A DNA stretch of 64,000 nucleotides from Mucilaginibacter agri (GTDB lineage Bacteria; Bacteroidota; Bacteroidia; Sphingobacteriales; Sphingobacteriaceae). The DNA is taken from NCBI RefSeq assembly GCF_009928685.1, contig NZ_WWEO01000041.1:248001-312000 (forward strand), given 5' to 3'. This document shows, one piece after another, positions 44,439 to 53,491 of the stretch. Positions within the stretch are counted from its first letter, which is position 1; every line of letters begins with the position of its first letter. The translations under genes were made by a program, and so were the position numbers. The notes below the pieces were generated by a model, which saw only the letters and a program-made list of their open reading frames with translations, did no database searches and was not told where the DNA came from.

Positions 44439-46889
44439 TTAAGCGTGTTTCTTTTTGCGTAAGCTCTGGTAGTCGATATAATAAAGCACTTTTATCGAAA
44501 AGTTGTTGTTTTGCGGTTGGGTGAACGTATCATGCAAATTATATAGATAACCATTTCTCGCCTGATCGGTGTTGGTTTGTGACGAGCCCTTCCACGCCAA
44601 ACTTAACTCACTACCAGGAGAAAATACCCAGGCATAGATCATATCCAGGTTCCAGGTGTTAAAGTTCTGATCGTTATCGTGGTTAAAGTTGGTCGAGGTA
44701 AGATCAACCAAAGCGCCATCTGGCGATAGGTTATAAAACTGCTTATTGTTTAGCTTGCTCCAGTAATGCCTTGCACGCAGGGTTAATCCCATAGTGTTAT
44801 TAAAGGTGTATTTAAGATTAAATATGTTTTCGATGGTATGCACATTTCGCAATGCAAAAATTGGTGTAGTACCTGCGCTGTCGAGTGTCGAGAAGCCTGT
44901 ATAGTTAATCCGCGGGCTGTAAATCACATCCTGTCCGAAAGAGAATTTGTTACTGATACGGAAAGTATAATAGGCTTCACTATCGTAACCATAGCCACTA
45001 AGCCGGTCTATTTTTCTGTAGAAATAAAATATACCTCCATAAAAACGTTTCGCCCTGTTACTGTTTATGCCGCCTCCAATACCAGCGCTTGCCGGGGTTT
45101 GATAAACAAGGCCGGCTACACGGGGCTCGTAAAAATCGTTTCCGGCTGCTTTATAGCTTAAATCGATATACCCTCGCCACAAACCCTTTTTGGTGGTAAA
45201 GTAATATTCACTATTAAAGTTAAGCGTCTGGTACGCACTCGGCTTGTATCTGCGCGAATAGTACACGTTACCATAAATACCCCAAGATGTAAAATAACGC
45301 TTCGGCTTGTAGCTGTTATAATACATATTAATATTGTGGTCGAAGTAATTGTTGTTGAACATAATACCCAGATCGTTTGAGCTGTATTTGCTGTCGACCA
45401 GGTCTTCGATAATATTCCAGGTAAAATTACCCAGCGTTTTGCCAGCGTTTATTTCATAGCTGTAACCGGTGGTTGTTTGCCTGTCGGTATAAAACAGGTT
45501 GCTCATCATGGCAAAGCCGCTCAGGTTGTAAGAGTTCTTCTTATTGTTAAGACTGAACACAAAGCCACCAACGTCGGCATTATAATCTTTGCCAAACCTA
45601 TCAACATTGGTATTAATAAAAGTTACTGCCGAGTTGTTCTTCAGGTTTTGATCCAACACGATGATATTGTAGTTGGTAACAGGGCTGGTTTGTACCTTAC
45701 GCGACGTATTAGTCACCGTATCCTGTATGGTGGCATAAGCCGGAGCGCTAACCGCGTTGAACACCCCAATACCCAAACCATTAGCCATACGCCCCGAAAA
45801 TTTGGTGGCATTGTAAAGTTTGGTTTCGGTAGGGTTTTTAATAACGGCTTCGTTAGGCGCTAAATTATCATAAGCATTATTATAGTCAATCGGTTGGCCA
45901 CCCACCCTGCGCGAATAAAACAGGTTACCCTTGTTAAATAACTCGGTGCCCTCTGTAAAGAAAGGCCGGTTCTCGTTGTACTTAACTTCGAAAGGGGTTA
46001 AATTAAGAATGCGGTTGTCCGATTGCACCTGCCCAAAATCAGGTATCAACGTCATGTCGAGCGTAAAACTGGCGTTAATGCCATATTTAACATCCATACC
46101 ACCGTTAAAAGAGTTGGTAGTGTTTTTTACACCGGTAGTATTGTATGGATAATGGTTTACATAGGTAGATGCATAAGGGTAAAACGCTAACCTTACCGGT
46201 GGTGTAACCTTTTCTATCCCGGTAAGTTCACCTTCCTGGTTTATAAAGCCGTTTTTCTTCGGGTCTATCTCATTCCAGAATAATTGCTTTTGTTCGAAGT
46301 TTCGCTTTCGCACAAAGTTTAAGCCCCAGGTTTGCACCTCTTTATTAGCAAAACGCAGCGCCGAATACGGGATCTTAAACTCGGCCGTCCAGCCTTGATT
46401 GTCAACCTTCACTTTGCTTATCCACACCGAGTTCCAGTTAGGGTCTTCATTTCCCTGGTTAGAGTATTTAGCGTCAAACTGTACGCCCGCTGCGGTAACA
46501 TAAAAGCCGCTGCCGTTAATGCGGTCGAGGTAGGTATCTAATACAATACCCAAAAAATCGTCATTGGCAATATTGTCGCGGGTGGTTAGCTCGCGGGCTA
46601 CTTTATCGGCCGATGTTTCATACATCCGGGCACCCACATAAATAGCTTCGTTATCGTAAATTATTTTTATCTCGGTACGTTCTTCCGGCTTTTCATGCCT
46701 GCCCGAAGTAGGGTTTAGTTCAACAAAATCGGTTGCTATCGGAACATTTTTCCAGACATCGTCGTCCAGGCTGCCATCTATTTTAGGAGCAACGGTAGTT
46801 TTAATGGCCGCCAGTTTTCTGATAACAGGCTGAGAGATAGCCGAAAAACTAATTAAAATAAAGAATAAGAGCGTATAAAATCTGGGCAT
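44439..46889 (-). CDS. DUF5916 protein with N-terminal CBM9-like domain
   Basis: An 816-residue exported protein. A signal peptide (1-19) precedes a carbohydrate-binding family 9-like domain (about 25-220: KIDGSLDDDVWKNVPIATDFVELNP). The DUF5916 beta-barrel-like region follows (from about 230: MDVKYGINASFTLDMTLIPDFGQV and ENRPFFTEGTELF are its hallmarks). It probably forms an outer-membrane barrel with a periplasmic sugar-binding domain. Its ligand is unknown. Confidence 0.93.
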   Translation of the reverse strand: MPRFYTLLFFILISFSAISQPVIRKLAAIKTTVAPKIDGSLDDDVWKNVPIATDFVELNPTSGRHEKPEERTEIKIIYDNEAIYVGARMYETSADKVARELTTRDNIANDDFLGIVLDTYLDRINGSGFYVTAAGVQFDAKYSNQGNEDPNWNSVWISKVKVDNQGWTAEFKIPYSALRFANKEVQTWGLNFVRKRNFEQKQLFWNEIDPKKNGFINQEGELTGIEKVTPPVRLAFYPYASTYVNHYPYNTTGVKNTTNSFNGGMDVKYGINASFTLDMTLIPDFGQVQSDNRILNLTPFEVKYNENRPFFTEGTELFNKGNLFYSRRVGGQPIDYNNAYDNLAPNEAVIKNPTETKLYNATKFSGRMANGLGIGVFNAVSAPAYATIQDTVTNTSRKVQTSPVTNYNIIVLDQNLKNNSAVTFINTNVDRFGKDYNADVGGFVFSLNNKKNSYNLSGFAMMSNLFYTDRQTTTGYSYEINAGKTLGNFTWNIIEDLVDSKYSSNDLGIMFNNNYFDHNINMYYNSYKPKRYFTSWGIYGNVYYSRRYKPSAYQTLNFNSEYYFTTKKGLWRGYIDLSYKAAGNDFYEPRVAGLVYQTPASAGIGGGINSNRAKRFYGGIFYFYRKIDRLSGYGYDSEAYYTFRISNKFSFGQDVIYSPRINYTGFSTLDSAGTTPIFALRNVHTIENIFNLKYTFNNTMGLTLRARHYWSKLNNKQFYNLSPDGALVDLTSTNFNHDNDQNFNTWNLDMIYAWVFSPGSELSLAWKGSSQTNTDQARNGYLYNLHDTFTQPQNNNFSIKVLYYIDYQSLRKKKHA

Positions 46890-46999
46890 AAACGGTTAGC
46901 AAGAACAAGCATAAGATGCGTTTCGTAAGTAAATAGTTACACTTTGATAATTAAAAGTTTTACTATGCAAGTTGATACGGTGGAATAAATTCAAAATCA

Positions 47000-47007
47000 T
47001 AACTTTG
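47000..47007 (+). promoter_or_regulatory. -7 box of ffh
   Basis: TAACTTTG, an exact TAnnTTTG match, 39 bases upstream of the ffh ATG. A TTG at 46972 is too far for a normal -33 element. Confidence 0.5.
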
Positions 47008-47046
47008 TAGTCCTCAAAAAACTGAGATAAAAGAGGTTGACCAGAT

Positions 47047-48375
47047 ATGTTTGAAAATCTTTCGGATAAGCTCGACAGGGCGTTTAAGGTTCTAAAAGGA
47101 CAAGGAAGTATAAGCGAGATCAACGTGGCCGAAACCATGAAGGAAATTAGAAAAGCCTTACTGGATGCCGACGTTAACTATAAAACTGCAAAAGCATTTA
47201 CTGATGATGTAAAGCAAAAGGCTTTAGGTGAAAACGTGTTAACCACCATTTCGCCGGGGCAATTGCTTACCAAAATCATGAATGATGAGCTGACTGCTTT
47301 AATGGGTGGCAGCACTGCCGAGCTGAATTTATCAGCTTCACCAACCATTATTTTAATAGCGGGCTTAAACGGTGCGGGTAAAACCACCTTTACCGGTAAG
47401 CTAGCCAACTATTTAAAAACACAACTAAAAAAGAAACCTCTATTGGTTGCCGACGACGTTTATCGCCCGGCGGCGATTGATCAGTTAGAGGTTTTGGGTA
47501 CCCAGATAGGCGTACCGGTATATGCTAACCGCGAGTCGAAAGATCCGGTTGCTATTGCTTTAGAAGGTATTGCACAGGCTAAAGCAAACGGCCATAACGT
47601 GGTGATTATTGACACCGCCGGTCGTTTGGCTGTGGATGAGGCCATGATGCAAGAGATTGAGCGCGTTAAAGCGGCTACCCAACCACATGAAATTTTGTTT
47701 GTGGTTGATGCCATGACCGGTCAGGACGCGGTGAACACAGCCAAGGTATTTAACGACCGTTTGGACTTTACCGGTGCGGTGTTAACCAAGTTGGATGGTG
47801 ACACCCGTGGTGGTGCCGCGCTTTCTATCAAATCTGTTGTAAGCAAGCCGATCAAATTTATCGGTACAGGCGAAAAGATGGAAGCGCTAGATGTGTTCCA
47901 CCCGGATCGTATGGCCTCCCGTATTTTGGGCATGGGCGACGTGGTTTCCCTGGTAGAGCGTGCTCAGCAACAATTTGACGAACAACAAGCTGCGGAACTC
48001 CAAAAGAAGATCCGTAAGAATAAATTCGACTTCAACGACTTCTATAGCCAGATACAGCAGATCAAGAAAATGGGTAACATGAAAGATCTGATGGGCATGA
48101 TACCGGGTGTTGGTAAAATGATGAAGGACGTAGAGGTAGATGATAACGCTTTTAAAGCTATCGAAGCCATTATCCAATCAATGACTCCATTTGAGAAAGA
48201 AAACCCGGATAGCATTAATCAGAGCCGCCGTACCAGGATCTCAAAAGGATCGGGTACAGACATTGCTGAAGTTAACCGCCTGATTAAGCAGTTTGAAGAC
48301 ATGCGCAAGGTGATGAAACAAATGAGCAACCCTGCCGCGATGGCCAACATGATGCGCAGAATGCCGAAAATGTAA
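47047..48375 (+). CDS. ffh: Signal recognition particle protein Ffh
   Basis: A 442-residue SRP54-type GTPase. The N domain (1-90), G domain (G1 GLNGAGKTTFTGKLA, G3 DTAGRLAVDEAMM, G4 TKLDGDTRGGAAL) and Met-rich M domain (about 300-442, ending PAAMANMMRRMPKM) are all present. It delivers nascent membrane proteins to the Sec translocon with FtsY and 4.5S RNA. Confidence 0.97.
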   Translation: MFENLSDKLDRAFKVLKGQGSISEINVAETMKEIRKALLDADVNYKTAKAFTDDVKQKALGENVLTTISPGQLLTKIMNDELTALMGGSTAELNLSASPTIILIAGLNGAGKTTFTGKLANYLKTQLKKKPLLVADDVYRPAAIDQLEVLGTQIGVPVYANRESKDPVAIALEGIAQAKANGHNVVIIDTAGRLAVDEAMMQEIERVKAATQPHEILFVVDAMTGQDAVNTAKVFNDRLDFTGAVLTKLDGDTRGGAALSIKSVVSKPIKFIGTGEKMEALDVFHPDRMASRILGMGDVVSLVERAQQQFDEQQAAELQKKIRKNKFDFNDFYSQIQQIKKMGNMKDLMGMIPGVGKMMKDVEVDDNAFKAIEAIIQSMTPFEKENPDSINQSRRTRISKGSGTDIAEVNRLIKQFEDMRKVMKQMSNPAAMANMMRRMPKM

Positions 48376-48380
48376 TTAAG

Positions 48381-48414
48381 AAGAGAGTCAGGAATCGAGA
48401 ATCAAGAGACAAGA
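48381..48414 (+). repeat. GAATCGAGAATCA phrase repeat, copy 2
   Basis: Begins AAGAGAGTCAGGAATCGAGA; nearly the reverse complement of 39957-39990. It starts six bases past the ffh stop. Confidence 0.7.
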
Positions 48415-48430
48415 CTTTGTTATATAAAAA

Positions 48431-48466
48431 GGGCTGTGAAATATTTCACAGCTCTTCTTGTTTTAT
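48431..48466. terminator. Terminator hairpin, left 36-base repeat flanking the ATPase gene
   Basis: The 20-base palindrome GCTGTGAAATATTTCACAGC (48433-48452) is followed by a T-rich tail. The 36 bases match 50139-50174 at 34 positions. It should end ffh transcription. Confidence 0.85.
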
Positions 48467-48507
48467 AATTATCGTTTGTATGTTTATTGGAACTTTAAAC
48501 CTCTTCA

Positions 48508-50109
48508 ATGAAAATAAAAAAGATCCAGCTTAAGAATGGATACAAACGATTTTACGATTTAACCATCGATTTAGGAGATAATCCCAAAAGAATAATAGCT
48601 TTAGTAGGGCCAAATGGTTGTGGAAAAAGTAGTGTTTTTGATGGAATGTTGTTTCTCAATAGCGCTTATGGATCCCTGGGTAATAAAGGAGGTCGAAACT
48701 ATGAGTTTCATTCTATGAAACGAGAGCCAAACTATACCTATCAAAACATTCTTTTAGATTTTGTAGACGGAGATTATGAAAGTGTTAGACGTAAAAAAGA
48801 AGTGTCGGGGAAGGAAAAAACTCTTCTGTCTTTTAGAAGCCCATATCGTTACAACTCAAGTTTAAAAGTTGAACAATCAAGGGCGATAACAGAGCTTAGA
48901 TTGAATTCCTATGGAGCAAGTTCATCAGCGGACATTGATGATAAGATGGAAGAGAATTATAGACGTTTAAATATTAAATATAATAAATATTTAAACCATG
49001 CAGATTGCAGGCCCAGTGAAGCAAAACAAAAAATAATAGGCGACTTAAACAACTCGTTAAAAAGATGCCTTGATTTAGAAATCGTTAGTTTGGGAGATAT
49101 AGAAGCAAGTCAAGGAACTATATTTTTTAAAAAATCTGATCAGGGGGTTCAATTTGAATTTAATGTTTTGTCTTCTGGCGAAAAAGAAATTGTGGACATC
49201 TTATTGGATTTGTATTTAAGACAAGAAGAATATGACGACACAGTTTTTTTATTTGATGAACCCGAGTTACATATAAATACATCAATACAAAAAAATCTTT
49301 TGCTGGAAATAAATAAATTGATTGGCCCTAACTGTCAAATATGGTTAGCGACCCACAGTATTGGATTTTTAAGGGCTTTACAAAATGAGCTAAAAGATGA
49401 ATGCGAAATAATACAATTTAAAAAAGGAACAGACTGGGGCTCAACCGCACATGTCTTAAAACCAATAAGGAAGACGAGAGCAAAATGGGCAGAAATATTT
49501 GAAACCGCCTTAGACGATTTAACAGGCTTAATAAGCCCCAAAAGAATAATATATTGCGAGGGTAGAGATTTGCCAGGATTCCGTGGGCAGGAAAGAGGTT
49601 TTGATGCAAAGGTTTTCAACAATGTGTTTAATGATAAATATCAGGATACATTATTTATATCCAGTGGTGGCAATACAGAATTAGATCAACGTAGTAGCGT
49701 TGCTTTAGCTATACTAACTAAAGTGTTTTCCGATATTGAAATACTTGTATTAAAAGATAGGGATGTGTCTTCTGGAAGACCAAATTCTTTAGCAGACAGA
49801 GAACTTTATTTAAAAACAAATCCCGAAAATCATCGAATGTTAATAAGGTGGGAAATCGAAAATTATCTTTTCGATAAAGAGGTGTTAAAAAAATTCAGTC
49901 AAAGCAGCGGGATAGTTTTTGATGAAGTAGAATATGATAAATTAGTTACTGATATTGAAAACCAAGATGTAAAAAAGGAAGTGGCTAAAATCAAAAACAT
50001 TTGTGGTATGACAACCAGTATAAATCCAGAATCCTTTAAGCTATCATTATCAGAAATAATAACAGAAGATATGGCAATTTATAAGGAGTTGGAGAAATGT
50101 ATATTTTAG
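48508..50109 (+). CDS. AAA ATPase with C-terminal Toprim-like domain, possible solo defence gene
   Basis: A 533-residue protein of OLD/ABC-like ATPase type. Walker A is GPNGCGKSS (34-42), the signature LSSGEKEIVD (221-230) and Walker B VFLFDEPELH (246-255), with ATHSIGF as the H-loop. From about 340 a Toprim/DUF4435-like domain follows: E351 in YCEGRD, D417/D419 in LKDRD, and WEIENYLF (448-455). These combine in OLD nucleases and related phage-defence effectors. The gene is much more AT-rich than ffh and lies alone between two near-identical 36-base terminator repeats. Defence is inferred. Confidence 0.85.
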   Translation: MKIKKIQLKNGYKRFYDLTIDLGDNPKRIIALVGPNGCGKSSVFDGMLFLNSAYGSLGNKGGRNYEFHSMKREPNYTYQNILLDFVDGDYESVRRKKEVSGKEKTLLSFRSPYRYNSSLKVEQSRAITELRLNSYGASSSADIDDKMEENYRRLNIKYNKYLNHADCRPSEAKQKIIGDLNNSLKRCLDLEIVSLGDIEASQGTIFFKKSDQGVQFEFNVLSSGEKEIVDILLDLYLRQEEYDDTVFLFDEPELHINTSIQKNLLLEINKLIGPNCQIWLATHSIGFLRALQNELKDECEIIQFKKGTDWGSTAHVLKPIRKTRAKWAEIFETALDDLTGLISPKRIIYCEGRDLPGFRGQERGFDAKVFNNVFNDKYQDTLFISSGGNTELDQRSSVALAILTKVFSDIEILVLKDRDVSSGRPNSLADRELYLKTNPENHRMLIRWEIENYLFDKEVLKKFSQSSGIVFDEVEYDKLVTDIENQDVKKEVAKIKNICGMTTSINPESFKLSLSEIITEDMAIYKELEKCIF

Positions 50110-50126
50110 TCTTATTGTAAATTATA

Positions 50127-50174
50127 ATAACACAAGAAGGGCTGTGAAATATTTCACAGCCCTTCTTGTGTTAT
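50127..50174. terminator. 48-base perfect palindrome, right repeat flanking the ATPase gene
   Basis: A perfect palindrome centred on GCTGTGAAATATTTCACAGC (50141-50160), with arms ATAACACAAGAAGG and its complement. The part 50139-50174 repeats 48431-48466 with two changes. It ends the ATPase gene and the opposite M28 peptidase gene. Confidence 0.92.
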
Positions 50175-50198
50175 CTTGATCCCCGGCTCTTGATTCTA

Positions 50199-50218
50199 TC
50201 AAGGGGCCGGGGGGCTCA
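50199..50218 (-). repeat. GC-rich extragenic palindrome, half copy C (in the peptidase 3' end)
   Basis: On the minus strand GAGCCCCCCGGCCCCTTGA encodes SPPAP and the TGA stop of the M28 peptidase. The second half (AAGGGGG) is missing. Confidence 0.75.
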
Positions 50219-52415
50219 GATAAGTTGCCAATTGCGTAATGCTTTTGGCGGCAACATCAATCTGTTGTTTTAATTCTATCCAGTTCCGTTGTTCGATAGA
50301 CTCACGGATACCTGGTAAGGTTTTTACGCCGTAACCGGTATAGAACCCCGGGGCGTAGATAGTATGCTTAAACCATGGGCGACGCGGTAGCCCCTCGGCA
50401 GAAAGTAACTGCTGCTCGGCGCGGTAAAGCTTTTGGTTAAGCGCATCCTGATCTTTGCCAGATTGTGCGGCTTGCTCCCACTCTGTACTTAATTTATCAG
50501 TGCTTTGTTTCAGGCTTTCCAGTGCGCTGGTAAGCGGACCGAAATCTATCGTCGGAACTTCTGACTTAATTTCGGGCTGCGGCAAATGCTTGTCTGGATC
50601 GTATGATAAACCGAATTGGTTTGATTTGATCAGGCTGTTGTTCATCGCGGTGCTTTCGCGCATTTGGTCGGCAAGTTCTTTTACCTCACTGCCGTATTTA
50701 GCAATGGTGCTGTATAAACTACGAAAATCGAAAGGCAGCACATCGGCATTGGCCATACGTAAAGTGGCGCGACCGGCTACCGATGCCAATGCAGGTCCAT
50801 ACTCGAAATCGTGATCTTTAAAACGGGAATAGCTATCGTACGAATCGTAAATAGAGTGGTAATCGCCGCTTGGATCTTCGCCACCAAAGCCCAGATCTAA
50901 GGTGGTAATACCCAAGTGTTGTAAGAAGCCAGAATAGTCAGAGCCCGAACCAAGCGCACCAAGGCGAACATTCTTCCGATCCATAATTTCTTTTTTGGCT
51001 TTGACAGACGATGCGTTTACCAGATCGCGTGCTTTAGCGCGTTCGTAAACACTCACTTTAGTTTGCGGGTCGGTAACGGCCTGTTCTATCTCGGTCATAA
51101 AGCCTTCGAGCGCATGCGAACCTTCGGCACCTAAAAAGCCGCGACCGTTGCTATCAGAGTTAATGTAAACCACAGCTTTTTGTTGTAGCTCTTTAGCGTG
51201 GTCTTCAGCGTATTCTGTAGAACCTATTAAGCTTGGTTCCTCGCCATCCCACGAGCAAAATACAATGGTACGTTTTGGCTTCCAGCCGGTCTTAAGCAAA
51301 TCGCCCATGGCTTTGGCTTCATCCAACATGGCCGATTGTCCGCTGATCGGATCGCTTGCACCGTTAACCCATGCATCGTGGTGGTTGCCGCGAAGAACCC
51401 ATTCGTCGGGATATTTCGACCCCTTTATTTTGGCAATTACATCATAACAAGGCACCATATCCCAGTTGAATGTCAGTTTTAAGTGAACGGTAGTTTTACC
51501 TGGCCCAATGTGATAGGTTATTGGCAAACCACCCCGCCAATCTGCCGGTGCTACCTGGCCTTCCAATGCGGTTAAGAAAGGTAATGCATCGTGGTAACTG
51601 ATTGGCAGAACTGGAATCTTTAAAATGGTCGGCGCTTCTGAACGATCCAGTCGTTTAGCATCTTTAGTGGCACCTACGTAAGGTGTAAGCGGATCGCCGG
51701 GGTAAATTACCATATCCAATACAGAACCGCGTTGTACGCCATACTCGCCTTTATAAGCGCCTTTTGGATATACATCGCCCTGGGTAAAACCATCGTCTTT
51801 CGGATCAGAGTAAATGATACAGCCAATAGCGCCATGTTCATAAGCTACTTTGGGTTTGATACCCCTCCATGAGCGGCCGTATTTAGCAATCACTATTTTG
51901 CCCTTTACATCAACGCCCATTTTTTGTAGTTGATCGTAATCATCAGGCAAGCCATAGTTTACAAACACCAGCTGACCGGTTACATCGCCGTCGGCACTCC
52001 AGGCATTGTAGGTTGGCAATTGCCCGTCTTGTCCCGATGTGGCATCTTCTGCCAAAGCCGGTTCTTTTAATATGGCCGTGTAGGGCGTTGGTCCGGTCAT
52101 TTCCAGCACACGCGTTTTGGGTGTTGGAAACAGTACGTTATAGGTTTCGATGTGTGCATCCAAACCATAGCTTTTGTATTTAGCTAAAATGGCGTCGGCC
52201 ACAGCTTTGCCGCCCGGAGAACCTAAATGGTGCGGATATGCCGAAAGCTGTTTTATGGTTTCGCCAATGCGTTTGGCGCTAAGCGATTGGTCGAACTGTT
52301 TTTCGTACTGCAGTTCTTTTTCTGCCGATGCTGACGAAAAGCCGCTGATCGTTGTTTGCTGTGCCTGTGCGAAGGCCGCGATGGAGAGAAAAGCAAGTGT
52401 AAAAGTTTTCTTCAT
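50199..52415 (-). CDS. M28 family metallopeptidase (glutamate carboxypeptidase II-like), exported
   Basis: A 738-residue exopeptidase with a signal peptide (1-18). A PA domain (about 130-290) lies inside the N-terminal part. The zinc site is seen in order: NHHDAW (His, and Asp of the DAW), SDPISGQ (bridging Asp), WDGEEPSLIGS (catalytic Glu pair), YINSDSNG (Asp) and GDYHSIYDSYD (His). A transferrin-receptor-like helical domain forms the last 150 residues. The C-terminal SPPAP and the stop are written by an extragenic repeat. Confidence 0.94.
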   Translation of the reverse strand: MKKTFTLAFLSIAAFAQAQQTTISGFSSASAEKELQYEKQFDQSLSAKRIGETIKQLSAYPHHLGSPGGKAVADAILAKYKSYGLDAHIETYNVLFPTPKTRVLEMTGPTPYTAILKEPALAEDATSGQDGQLPTYNAWSADGDVTGQLVFVNYGLPDDYDQLQKMGVDVKGKIVIAKYGRSWRGIKPKVAYEHGAIGCIIYSDPKDDGFTQGDVYPKGAYKGEYGVQRGSVLDMVIYPGDPLTPYVGATKDAKRLDRSEAPTILKIPVLPISYHDALPFLTALEGQVAPADWRGGLPITYHIGPGKTTVHLKLTFNWDMVPCYDVIAKIKGSKYPDEWVLRGNHHDAWVNGASDPISGQSAMLDEAKAMGDLLKTGWKPKRTIVFCSWDGEEPSLIGSTEYAEDHAKELQQKAVVYINSDSNGRGFLGAEGSHALEGFMTEIEQAVTDPQTKVSVYERAKARDLVNASSVKAKKEIMDRKNVRLGALGSGSDYSGFLQHLGITTLDLGFGGEDPSGDYHSIYDSYDSYSRFKDHDFEYGPALASVAGRATLRMANADVLPFDFRSLYSTIAKYGSEVKELADQMRESTAMNNSLIKSNQFGLSYDPDKHLPQPEIKSEVPTIDFGPLTSALESLKQSTDKLSTEWEQAAQSGKDQDALNQKLYRAEQQLLSAEGLPRRPWFKHTIYAPGFYTGYGVKTLPGIRESIEQRNWIELKQQIDVAAKSITQLATYLSPPAP

Positions 52416-52567
52416 GCCGTAGTTTTAAGGGGTGACAGGTGAAAATATTGATTTAATGCGACTTATACTCGCAATTTTATGAAAAACCGGAATGTTTCAT
52501 CGGATTTGTTACATGGAAACAAAAAATCACGGTTGATGTTAATGGATAACAATTAAAGCGGAAATAT

Positions 52568-53434
52568 ATGCAATGGTTTGGCGGTAAAGAAAGCGACAAT
52601 GTTGAAGAAGGCAGCAGCCGTGGCGGCGGCCGGGGTTTAGCCTTCGGCGGCGGTATAGTTGGGGTAATTGGTGTGGTATTTTATTTGTTTACGGGCATTA
52701 ACCCATCATCGCTAATTGGTAATGGTGGTAATCAGATGGGAGCAAGCGATCAGCAGAATACCAAAGTAACCCATGCCCGTACCAAAGAAGAAAAGCTGGC
52801 CAGCATGACTTTTCGCGGTACAGAGGAAGTTTGGGACAGCCTTTTCCGTGCAGCGGGAAAAACCTACCAGAAACCAACCCTGCACTTTTTTAGCGGCGGC
52901 GTTGACGCCGGCTGCGGTTTCGCCAGTTCAGCAACCGGACCATTTTATTGCCCGCAGGACGAGAAGGTATATATCGATCTTTCTTTCTATAACGAACTAA
53001 GCCAGCGCTTCGGCGCACCTGGCGAGTTTGCCCAGGCCTATGTGATAGCCCACGAAGTAGGCCATCACGTTCAAAACCTGTTAGGCACCTCGCAAAAAGT
53101 TGAGAATGCCGAAAGCCAGGCCGGCAGCGAAGCCGAACGCAACAAATACTCCGTAGCCCTCGAACTGCAGGCCGATTTCTACGCCGGTATTTGGGCCCAC
53201 TACGAAAACCTGTACCACCAAAATGGCCTTGTGTTAGACACCGACGACATAGAAAGTGCCCTCAATGCCGCCCACCAGATAGGCGACGACAACCTCCAAA
53301 AGCAAGCCGGCCAATCCGTACAACCCGACTCGTTCACCCACGGCACCTCCGCCCAGCGGATGTACTGGTTTAAACGCGGTTTTGAAACCGGAGATTTAAG
53401 TAAGGGAAATACTTTTAGGGAGATGGGGTTGTAG
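52568..53434 (+). CDS. YpfJ-type neutral zinc metallopeptidase
   Basis: A 288-residue membrane-anchored protein of the KPN_02809/YpfJ family. RGGGRGLAFGGGIVG is the N-terminal signature, with one helix (about 24-46). The zinc motif is AHEVGHHVQNLLG, with a third ligand in ELQADFYAGIWAH. CGFASSATGPFYCPQDEKVYIDLSF is the family hallmark (key GPFYCPxDxxVYxD). It stands before the HNH gene. Confidence 0.94.
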   Translation: MQWFGGKESDNVEEGSSRGGGRGLAFGGGIVGVIGVVFYLFTGINPSSLIGNGGNQMGASDQQNTKVTHARTKEEKLASMTFRGTEEVWDSLFRAAGKTYQKPTLHFFSGGVDAGCGFASSATGPFYCPQDEKVYIDLSFYNELSQRFGAPGEFAQAYVIAHEVGHHVQNLLGTSQKVENAESQAGSEAERNKYSVALELQADFYAGIWAHYENLYHQNGLVLDTDDIESALNAAHQIGDDNLQKQAGQSVQPDSFTHGTSAQRMYWFKRGFETGDLSKGNTFREMGL

Positions 53435-53491
53435 GGGAAATTAAAAAACTGAAATTAAGAAATTGAAAAGTTTTACCTTCATGCCATTATC

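Noticed and set aside
44838..46541. Several plus-strand frames opposite the DUF5916 gene
   Set aside because: They lack family motifs and lie wholly within a well-supported 816-residue gene on the other strand.
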